Assembly: GCA_021413665.1 (NCBI GenBank)
Contig: JAIOPW010000010.1
Coordinates: forward strand, 1 to 12,397
Reading direction: 5' to 3'
Source: Rhodocyclales bacterium
GTDB lineage: Bacteria; Pseudomonadota; Gammaproteobacteria; Burkholderiales; Rhodocyclaceae
Length of the DNA: 12,397 nucleotides
Positions within the stretch are counted from its first letter, which is position 1. The number at the start of each line of letters is the position of its first letter. Of this stretch, positions 1-5,787 are shown in pieces. The position numbers were made by a program, and so were the translations under genes. The notes under the pieces were generated by a model. It saw only the letters and a list, made by a program, of their open reading frames with translations, did not search any database and had not been told where the DNA came from.

Positions 1-2
1 CC

Positions 3-1235
3 CTCGATCCCGCGCGCGAACGCGCCTTGCTGATCACGCTGGCCGGCATCCAGTTCGCGCACATCCTCGACTTCATGATCATGATGCCGCTGGGCCCGAT
101 CCTGATGCGGGAACTCGGTGTCGGTACCCACGAGTTCGGCCTGCTGGTGTCCTCCTATACCTTCTCGGCGGCCTTTACCGGCGTGCTGGCGGCGATGTTT
201 GTCGACCGCTTCGAGCGCAAGCGCATGCTGCTGACCATGTTCGCTTTGTTTGCCGTGGCGACACTGGCCTGCGGCCTGGCGCCGGGCTACTGGACGCTGC
301 TCGCGGCGCGCGGCACGGCCGGGGCCTTTGGCGGCGTGCTCGGTTCGATGGTGCAGACCATGGTCGGCGACCTGATTCCTTTCGAGCGGCGCGGCCGCGC
401 CAGCGGCACCATCATGTCGGCCTTCTCGCTTTCCACCGTGGCCGGCGTGCCGCTTTCACTCTATCTCGCCAATCATTTCGGCTGGCGCTTTCCCTTCATT
501 TTCATCGCTGTCCTGGCCTGCGGCTTCCTGCTGCTGGGCTGGAAAATGCTGCCGGTGCTGCGCGGCCACCTGCCCGGCGCAAGCGTCAGCGAAACCGAGC
601 GTGCACACCCGCTGGCGGCCATGGCGGCCGTGCTGCGTGACGCCAACCACCTGAGAGCCCTGCTGTTCATGGCGCTGATCATGTTCTCCGGCTTTACCGT
701 GATTCCCTATATCACCATCTATGTCACGGCCAACGTGGAAATCCGGCAGCAAGACATCCCGCTGATCTACCTGTTCGGCGGCTGCGCCACCTTTTTCACC
801 TCGCGCCTGGTCGGCCGCCTGGCCGACGCCCACGGCAAGATCAGGGTCTATCGCTGGATCGCGCTGTGTTCGCTGGTACCCCTGTTCGTTCAGACGCATC
901 TGTGGCCGGTGCCGCTGTGGGTCATGATCTTCTGGTCAACGGTATTTTTCATTTTCGTGCCGGGTCGCATGGTGCCGGCAATGGCCATCGTCACCTCGGC
1001 TGTGCAGCCCCGCCTGCGCGGAACTTTTCTCTCAATGAACGGCGCCGTGCAGCAACTGGCATCGGGGGTGGCGTCCTACCTCGGCGGCGCGATGATCGCG
1101 GCCGACGCGACGGGGCGCATCGTCGGCTACGACAGGGTGGGCTATCTGGCGATGGGCGCGACGCTGGCCGCCATGGCCTTTGTCGGACAGATCGACATGC
1201 ACACGGGCAAACCGCCGAACGTCCGCCCGGGTTGA
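3..1235 (+). CDS. MFS transporter, 5'-truncated by window edge
   Basis: Inner-membrane secondary transporter of the major facilitator superfamily; the substrate cannot be told from sequence. The reading frame is open to the window edge and reads LDPARERALLITLAGIQ. The TTG at 27 is therefore very likely internal, and the true start lies upstream. About 410 residues are visible, with roughly twelve hydrophobic segments in two halves split by a polar stretch around residues 180-205. Between the second and third segments is DRFERKR, a version of MFS motif A (D-R-x-x-R-K). The opening 'AGIQFAHILDFMIMMPLGP' resembles the AraJ/sugar-efflux type of drug-proton antiporters by recollection only. It ends in TGA at 1233-1235 and converges on the small minus-strand gene ending at 1277. 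Family is confident; role (efflux versus uptake) is open. Confidence 0.9.
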   Translation, partial: LDPARERALLITLAGIQFAHILDFMIMMPLGPILMRELGVGTHEFGLLVSSYTFSAAFTGVLAAMFVDRFERKRMLLTMFALFAVATLACGLAPGYWTLLAARGTAGAFGGVLGSMVQTMVGDLIPFERRGRASGTIMSAFSLSTVAGVPLSLYLANHFGWRFPFIFIAVLACGFLLLGWKMLPVLRGHLPGASVSETERAHPLAAMAAVLRDANHLRALLFMALIMFSGFTVIPYITIYVTANVEIRQQDIPLIYLFGGCATFFTSRLVGRLADAHGKIRVYRWIALCSLVPLFVQTHLWPVPLWVMIFWSTVFFIFVPGRMVPAMAIVTSAVQPRLRGTFLSMNGAVQQLASGVASYLGGAMIAADATGRIVGYDRVGYLAMGATLAAMAFVGQIDMHTGKPPNVRPG

Positions 1236-1254
1236 ATCGGTAACAGAGCAACAA

Positions 1255-1268
1255 CGCGGCGAACCGCG
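1255..1268. terminator. Small GC hairpin between convergent genes (possible weak terminator)
   Basis: CGCGG-CGAA-CCGCG forms a perfect 5-bp stem with a four-base loop. It lies in the 41-bp gap between the MFS stop (1235) and the stop of the convergent small gene (1277). No T-run follows on either strand, so it is not a canonical intrinsic terminator. It might only mark or stabilise transcript ends. Confidence 0.25.
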
Positions 1269-1276
1269 CGGGGCCG

Positions 1277-1504
1277 TCAGGCGGTAACGCTGATAACCTG
1301 GCCGGTTTTCTGCCCCTCGGCGTTGACCACGGGCTTGGGCTGCTCAGGCTTCTGCGCCTGCTCCTGCTGGGCCTGACGCGCCTTGGCGGCTTCGTCGGCG
1401 GAGGTGGCGGCCTCGGGCTTCTGGGCCTGGGTTTCCTGTGGTTTGCGCTGCTGAACGGCCTGTGCCGCGGCACCGGAAGATGAACTGACTGCGTTGACGG
1501 GCAT
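1277..1504 (-). CDS. Small Ala/Gln/Lys-rich protein of unknown function (75 aa)
   Basis: I do not recognise a named family. The protein is soluble and low-complexity, rich in A, Q, K, E and P, with no signal peptide or membrane segment. It starts MPVNAVSSSSG, has a charged repetitive middle (QKPEAATSADEAAKARQAQQEQ), and ends in PVVNAEGQKTGQVISVTA. That tail matches the tail of the upstream neighbour (PVVNTQGQLTGTVVNTTA), and both begin with a short serine run, so the two look like paralogues of different length. ATG at 1504 is preceded by a full AGGAGG at 1510-1515, five bases away, which supports real translation. It lies 12 bp behind the 134-aa gene, whose stop almost touches the ribosome site, so the two are probably co-transcribed and perhaps translationally coupled. 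Existence fairly sure; function unknown. Confidence 0.72.
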   Translation of the reverse strand: MPVNAVSSSSGAAAQAVQQRKPQETQAQKPEAATSADEAAKARQAQQEQAQKPEQPKPVVNAEGQKTGQVISVTA

Positions 1505-1509
1505 GATGG

Positions 1510-1515
1510 CCTCCT
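1510..1515 (-). promoter_or_regulatory. Strong Shine-Dalgarno for the 75-aa gene
   Basis: AGGAGG on the minus strand, five bases before ATG at 1504. It lies next to the TAA of the upstream gene (1517-1519), an arrangement that allows reinitiation or coupling. Confidence 0.7.
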
Positions 1516-1516
1516 G

Positions 1517-1921
1517 TTAAGCGGTGGTGTTGACTACGGTGCCGGTAAGTTGGCCCTGGGTATTGACGACAGGTGTTGCCGGGCTTGGCGTCGTGGCGAC
1601 GGGTGCCGCGACCTTCAATGTTTCCGCGACATTGCCGACCGCGCTGGTCAACTCGCTCTGCACCTGGCTTCCGTTCCGGATTACGGCGAGGCTCAGCTGG
1701 GCCTGGCTGGCATCGGATTGAGCCTGATTCGCCTGGCTGCCGACCGACCGCGCGGTCGCCTGCGCCTCAACGGCAACCTGCTGGGCTTGCCGCGCCTGCG
1801 CCTGCAGGGAACGTGCATTCGCATCGGCTTGCTCCGCGTTGCGCTGCGCCTGCTGCAGTTGCAACTGGGACCGCACGGACTGGCTTATGGATGCGCTGGA
1901 GGAGGACGAGATAGTGGCCAC
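1517..1921 (-). CDS. Ala/Gln-rich predicted coiled-coil protein of unknown function (134 aa)
   Basis: Not assignable to a named family. Residues about 15-85 are a long run rich in Q, A, S and R with no proline and few glycines (QLQLQQAQRNAEQADANA and on), typical of a helical coiled coil. Residues 85-110 look amphipathic. A Pro/Thr linker (VATTPSPAT) then leads to the tail PVVNTQGQLTGTVVNTTA, which recurs in the downstream 75-aa protein. There is no signal peptide or membrane span. The start is GTG at 1921: an in-frame stop (TGA at 1957-1955) lies upstream, and no ATG or other GTG lies between. A weak GAGAG sits seven bases before the GTG. The N-terminus MATISSSSSAS aligns with the paralogue's MPVNAVSSSSG, supporting this start. 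It is first in an apparent two-gene operon with a plausible promoter just upstream. Confidence 0.72.
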   Translation of the reverse strand: MATISSSSSASISQSVRSQLQLQQAQRNAEQADANARSLQAQARQAQQVAVEAQATARSVGSQANQAQSDASQAQLSLAVIRNGSQVQSELTSAVGNVAETLKVAAPVATTPSPATPVVNTQGQLTGTVVNTTA

Positions 1922-1953
1922 GAGAACACTCTCAAGACGGATTATCTTTATTA

Positions 1954-1982
1954 ATCATAGACCCTTCCTCGCCCGGGAACAA
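1954..1982 (-). promoter_or_regulatory. Candidate sigma-70 promoter for the two small-protein genes
   Basis: Read on the minus strand, TTGTTC (1982-1977), 17 bases, then TATGAT (1959-1954). The -10 differs from consensus at one base; the -35 keeps TTG only. Transcription would start near 1947, leaving a leader of about 26 bases before the GTG. The local A+T richness stands out from the GC-rich surroundings. An imperfect palindrome (GATTA at 1940-1944, TAATC at 1952-1956) overlaps the -10 and start region and could be an operator. Confidence 0.4.
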
Positions 1983-1989
1983 GCCGGGC
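1971..1989. terminator. GC hairpin downstream of the Pat-type gene (no T-run)
   Basis: GCCCGG (1971-1976) can pair with CCGGGC (1984-1989) around a seven-base loop. It lies 19 bases past the stop of the Pat-type gene and before the next minus-strand gene. Without a T-run it is a weak candidate. It also overlaps the proposed -35 of the small-gene promoter. Confidence 0.25.
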
Positions 1990-2007
1990 CGCTCCAATCG
2001 TGGGCGC

Positions 2008-4671
2008 TTACTTCGCGGCGGCTTCGTGCAGCGGCAGGCGCAGTTCTATGGTGCCGACGTCCAGACCGGATTTCAGCGTGAAGCCCAGCGTGCGCGCCAG
2101 CTTCTGCATGCGCAGGTTTCCGTCGAGGGTTTCGCCGCGCAGTTCGGCCGTGCCGCGGCTGCGGGAGTAATCGATGATGGCTTGCAGCATGAGGCGTCCC
2201 AAGCCCTTGCCCTTGATCTCGGAGCGCACCACGATGGCGAAGTCGGCGAAGAGGTTGTCCGGATCGGCCATGGCGCGAACCTCGCCGATCGAATGTTCGA
2301 CGCCGTCGCTGCCGCGTTCGACGGCCACCAGCGCCATCTCGCGGTCATAGTCGATCTGGGTGAAGCGAGCCAGCTTGGAGCGCGGCAGGTGGCGGATGGT
2401 GCCGAAGAAGCGCATCCGCACATCCTCGGCGCTGAGCGACCCGAGCAGTTCGCTGAGCATGGCTTCGTCCTCCGGCCGGATCGGCCGTATCAGCAACTGG
2501 CGTCCGTCCCACTCGATGTGCTGCTCCAGTTCCTTGGGGTAGGGGCGGATCGCAAAACGTCGGAAGCCGAGCTTGCGCCCCCGTTTTTCAACCCGGACAC
2601 GGACCCCCTGCGCAACGGCGCCCGAGGTCTCCACATGCAGGGGGTCGAGGTCGAGGCCGCCCACTTCATCGATGTCGGTCAGCAATTGAGATACGCGCAC
2701 CAGTGCCGTTGCGGCGGCCAACTCCAGTGCCTCCCGTTGTTCTTCCGGGGCCTCGCGGACAAAGCGGCTGCGCCCCACCAGGTCCTGGGCCAACGCCAGG
2801 TTGAGCGGCGGCAGGGCCACCACGCAATCGCATTCCGGCAAGCGGCCGACGCTGGCGGGGCCGAGGAAAATCACCGGGCCGAACACCGGGTCGTCCGCCA
2901 CGCCGAGGCGCAACGCGCTGGTGCTGCTGCGCGCCGCGCTGGGGCGCAGGCGGTAGCCGCTGATGCGCACACCCGGATGCTGCACCCGGACGCTGCCGCG
3001 CAGACCGCGTACCGCCAGTTGAATGTCGAGCGGCGAGCGCAGACCGGTCGCGACCGGGGGGGCTTCCGTGGGGCTGGCCAGCACCAGGGCAAGATCCACC
3101 GGGTAGCCGATCTCATCGGCGCTGCGGATAGCCTCGTCGATGCTGCCCGCCAGGGGGCGTTCCGTGGTGTCGATGCCGTAAGCCCGCATGAGGGTCCGCG
3201 CCTGGCGCGGTGACAGGGTATCGGCGCCGGCCGCGATCGCCTCGGCGACGGCATTGCGGGCGGACGCGGTGTCGGCACTGAAATCCTCCGCCACCGAGGG
3301 TGGCATCTGGGCCAGCAATTCGCGGTTGCGTTCGTAATTGACGATGCCGAGGATGATGGCGACGGCTTTTTCCGGCGAGTCGTGGCTCAGTACGCCACGT
3401 GCCGCGGCGATCTGCTGCGCCTCGAGCATCGCGTCGCCGCCCACCCAGCAGGTGAATACGCTGCGCTCGGCGCCTTGGGCGACCTCGCAGATCGCCTTGG
3501 CTACCTCGACGGCGGGTGCGAACGGCGACGGCGAATACACCGTCAGCACGGCGTCGGTACCGCCGTCGGCAAGCACCGCGGCGACGGCCGCGGCCCAGTT
3601 CGCCGGAGTGACGTCAGCCGGCAGCGCCAGCGGACCATCCAGCGGCAGGCGGATGCGCAGCAGTTTTTCGAGTGCCTTGGCGGTCCCCTTCGACAGTGTC
3701 GCCAACTGACCGCCGGCGCGCAGCAGCGCGTCGGCGGCGACGCGGCCGAGGCCGTGGCCATTGGCCAGGATGGTCAGACGACCGCCGTGTATCGGGCGTC
3801 CGCGCGCCATCGCTTCCGCGGCATCGAACAGGTCGCCCAGCGTATCGATGCGGACCCAGCCCGCACGGCGCAGGGCGGCCTCATAGACATCGTCGGCGCT
3901 GAAGGGCCGGTCCGCCGAGCGCCCGGTGTCGAGCCGCTCGCCGTGGATCGCCACCACCGGCTTGTAGCGCGCCACCGCGCGCGCCGCCGACATGAACTTG
4001 CGGCCCGCGGCGACCGAATCGAACTGCACCAGGATGGCCTCGGTGTCAGGGTCAGCCGAAAACCAGTCGAGAACGTCGGCCAAGTCGATGTCAATGCCAG
4101 CGCCCAGGTGCAGCGCCGCCGAAAAGCCTATGCCCCGGCTGCGGGCACGGTCGATCACCGCCGCCGCGACCGCCGCCGACTGCGCTATCAGGGCTACGCG
4201 TCCGGGTTTGGCGAAGGCGGGGGCGACGCTGGCATTGAGCCCGCAGGCGGGGACCTGCAGGCCGCCACTGCCGGGGCCGAGCACCCGCACCAGGTTGGGC
4301 CGTGCCGCGTCGAGAATCGCCTTGTGCGCCGCCGACCACTCGCCGGCGCTCATTTCATTGCGCAGCGCCGGCCCGACGATCACCGCGCGAGTGCCGCGCG
4401 CGCCGAGCTTGGCAACGATCTCCGCCACATCGACCAGCGGTGCGCAGACGATCGCCAGTTCCGGCACCACATCGAGGTCGTCGATATGGACATGGACGCC
4501 GATGCCGAACAATGAACGCTTTTTCGCCGCGACCTGCAGCACCGGTCCCGCAAAACCGCCGGCGGTCAGGTTGCGCACCACCACCTCGGCGTAGCGGCTT
4601 GCTTCGTCGGGTTCGGAAATCACGGCGACCGATTTCGGGCGGAAGAGAAATTCGAGATTGCGGACAGTCAT
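2008..4671 (-). CDS. pat: Pat/PatZ-type protein: acyl-CoA synthetase-like body fused to GNAT acetyltransferase
   Basis: Protein of 887 aa, close to the size of Salmonella Pat, a lysine acetyltransferase that inactivates acetyl-CoA synthetase by acetylation (family knowledge). Domains: CoA-binding-like (about 7-125), succinyl-CoA-ligase-like (about 125-310), degenerate ATP-grasp region (about 485-695), and a GNAT domain (about 725-887). The GNAT has the acetyl-CoA loop KGKGLG (820-825) and the conserved block FTQIDYDREMALVAV with a likely catalytic-type Glu near 778. I chose the ATG at 4671, giving MTVRNLEFLFRPKSVAVI, because homologues begin just before 'LFRPKSVAVI'. A GTG at 4728 would add 19 residues of atypical sequence over the palindrome. 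No good ribosome site precedes either start; a GAGGGAG lies about 20 bases before the ATG. The ligase half is eroded at its nucleotide and CoA motifs. Divergent from the oxidoreductase at 4830. Fold is confident; substrate is inferred. Confidence 0.88.
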   Translation of the reverse strand: MTVRNLEFLFRPKSVAVISEPDEASRYAEVVVRNLTAGGFAGPVLQVAAKKRSLFGIGVHVHIDDLDVVPELAIVCAPLVDVAEIVAKLGARGTRAVIVGPALRNEMSAGEWSAAHKAILDAARPNLVRVLGPGSGGLQVPACGLNASVAPAFAKPGRVALIAQSAAVAAAVIDRARSRGIGFSAALHLGAGIDIDLADVLDWFSADPDTEAILVQFDSVAAGRKFMSAARAVARYKPVVAIHGERLDTGRSADRPFSADDVYEAALRRAGWVRIDTLGDLFDAAEAMARGRPIHGGRLTILANGHGLGRVAADALLRAGGQLATLSKGTAKALEKLLRIRLPLDGPLALPADVTPANWAAAVAAVLADGGTDAVLTVYSPSPFAPAVEVAKAICEVAQGAERSVFTCWVGGDAMLEAQQIAAARGVLSHDSPEKAVAIILGIVNYERNRELLAQMPPSVAEDFSADTASARNAVAEAIAAGADTLSPRQARTLMRAYGIDTTERPLAGSIDEAIRSADEIGYPVDLALVLASPTEAPPVATGLRSPLDIQLAVRGLRGSVRVQHPGVRISGYRLRPSAARSSTSALRLGVADDPVFGPVIFLGPASVGRLPECDCVVALPPLNLALAQDLVGRSRFVREAPEEQREALELAAATALVRVSQLLTDIDEVGGLDLDPLHVETSGAVAQGVRVRVEKRGRKLGFRRFAIRPYPKELEQHIEWDGRQLLIRPIRPEDEAMLSELLGSLSAEDVRMRFFGTIRHLPRSKLARFTQIDYDREMALVAVERGSDGVEHSIGEVRAMADPDNLFADFAIVVRSEIKGKGLGRLMLQAIIDYSRSRGTAELRGETLDGNLRMQKLARTLGFTLKSGLDVGTIELRLPLHEAAAK

Positions 4672-4694
4672 TTTTGTTTTTCGGCCGGCTCCCT

Positions 4695-4711
4695 CTGTTG
4701 CAACGCAACAG
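4695..4711. promoter_or_regulatory. Perfect 17-bp palindrome, candidate operator
   Basis: CTGTTGC-AAC-GCAACAG is a 7-bp perfect inverted repeat with a 3-base centre, in the divergent gap between the Pat-type gene and the oxidoreductase. It ends 23 bases before the Pat-type ATG. A possible -10 (CACAAT, minus strand, 4724-4719) would place the palindrome at the transcription start. The form suits a dimeric repressor (LacI/TetR/MarR style), but no regulator is encoded in the window. Confidence 0.4.
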
Positions 4712-4818
4712 CGCGGCCATTGTGCCACAGTGGTGGCCGATGATTTTGGCGCGTGTCCCTAGAAACGAACCGTCTCGGCCGTGACGGATCGTTGTGGTTC
4801 AATGGCCCTTTGCCGGTC

Positions 4819-4823
4819 AGGAG
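4819..4823 (+). promoter_or_regulatory. Shine-Dalgarno that fixes the oxidoreductase start
   Basis: AGGAG six bases before ATG at 4830. This favours that ATG over the in-frame GTG at 4794, which has no such site and would add 12 residues absent from typical MDR proteins. Confidence 0.7.
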
Positions 4824-4829
4824 AGCGCC

Positions 4830-5777
4830 ATGCAAGCAGTGACCTATGAAAGATTTGGCGGCGTGTCGGTACTGGCGGTGAGGGAACTCCCCACACCTCA
4901 ACCCGGGCGCGGCGAGGTGCAGATGCGCATCACGATGGCGAGCCTGAATCCGGTCGATTTCAAATTGCGCAGCGGCATGCTGCGCCTCGTCGGGCGGCCC
5001 AAACGTCCGGCGATTACGGGCAAGGACTTCGCCGGCGTGGTCGCGGCACTGGGCTCCGGCGTGCGGAACTACGCAGTCGGGCAGCGCGTCTTCGGCTCGG
5101 TCGATCCGCTGGGCGGACGGGGCGCCTGCGCCCGGTTCGTCGCCCTGGCGACCGACCTGGTGGCGCCGATTCCCGAAGGGGTCAGCGATGAGATTGCCGC
5201 CTGCCTGCCGGTGGCCGCGGGAACCGCCTTGCAGGTGCTGGCGGATATCGCCGGCTTGCGCAGCGGCCAGTCGGTGCTGATTACCGGCGCTTCGGGCGCG
5301 GTGGGTTCCGCCGCCGTGCGCATCGCATGCTCGATCGGGGCGCAGGTCACCGGTGTCTGCGGTACGGCGAACATCGATTACGTGCGCGAGCTGGGCGCCG
5401 GGCGGGTAATCGACTATAGGACGGAAAACTGGCCGGCGCTGGATCAGCAGTTCGACGTGATCTTCGATGCGGCGGCGGCCACATCGTTTGCCATTGCCAG
5501 GCCGCGCCTGAAACCAGCGGGCATCTACATCAACACCATGCCGCGGCCCGAACTCTACCGGGATGCGCTGCTGGCGCGGCTGGGTTCGCGGCAGCGCTGC
5601 GTACCATTCCTGCTGAAGACCGACAGCGAGCTGCTGCGCCGCCTGGCCCGGCTTGCCGCCGACGGCGTGATCGTCCCGCACATTGACGAGATCGTCGACC
5701 TGGCCGGTGTGGCCGCCGCCCAGCAGCGCATGGAGGACGGCCGTGTGCACGGCAAGGTCTGCGTGCGGGTGGATTAG
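4830..5777 (+). CDS. Zinc-independent MDR-family NAD(P)-dependent oxidoreductase (quinone-reductase-like)
   Basis: Medium-chain dehydrogenase/reductase of 315 aa, the size of compact quinone oxidoreductases and enoyl reductases. The N-terminal GroES-like catalytic domain covers about 1-125 (SLNPVDFKLRSG, then GKDFAGVV). A Rossmann domain follows, with the cofactor loop GASGAVGS at 153-160 (the A-x-x-G-x-x-G pattern usual for NADPH-preferring QOR types). The C-terminus GKVCVRVD is family-typical. The structural zinc cysteine cluster of alcohol dehydrogenases is absent, so the enzyme is presumably zinc-independent and cytoplasmic. The likely reaction is NADPH-dependent reduction of a quinone or an activated double bond; the substrate cannot be specified. 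It is divergent from the Pat-type gene, and its stop lies 10 bp from the stop of the convergent membrane-protein gene. Confidence 0.88.
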   Translation: MQAVTYERFGGVSVLAVRELPTPQPGRGEVQMRITMASLNPVDFKLRSGMLRLVGRPKRPAITGKDFAGVVAALGSGVRNYAVGQRVFGSVDPLGGRGACARFVALATDLVAPIPEGVSDEIAACLPVAAGTALQVLADIAGLRSGQSVLITGASGAVGSAAVRIACSIGAQVTGVCGTANIDYVRELGAGRVIDYRTENWPALDQQFDVIFDAAAATSFAIARPRLKPAGIYINTMPRPELYRDALLARLGSRQRCVPFLLKTDSELLRRLARLAADGVIVPHIDEIVDLAGVAAAQQRMEDGRVHGKVCVRVD

Positions 5778-5787
5778 TGAGCGATGC

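Noticed and set aside
1277..1921. RebB/R-body-type 'killing trait' proteins as identity of the small pair
   Set aside because: Size and Ala/Gln richness are suggestive, but the RebB core sequence as I remember it is not present.
2026..4515. Long plus-strand open frames opposite the Pat-type gene (395 and 377 codons)
   Set aside because: Their sequences are biased (His/Gln/Arg-rich), with no motifs and no ribosome sites, while the minus-strand frame encodes a recognisable multidomain protein.
4672..4728. 19-residue extension of the Pat-type protein from a GTG
   Set aside because: The added residues do not resemble family N-termini and would cover the palindrome. The ATG at 4671 gives a typical start.
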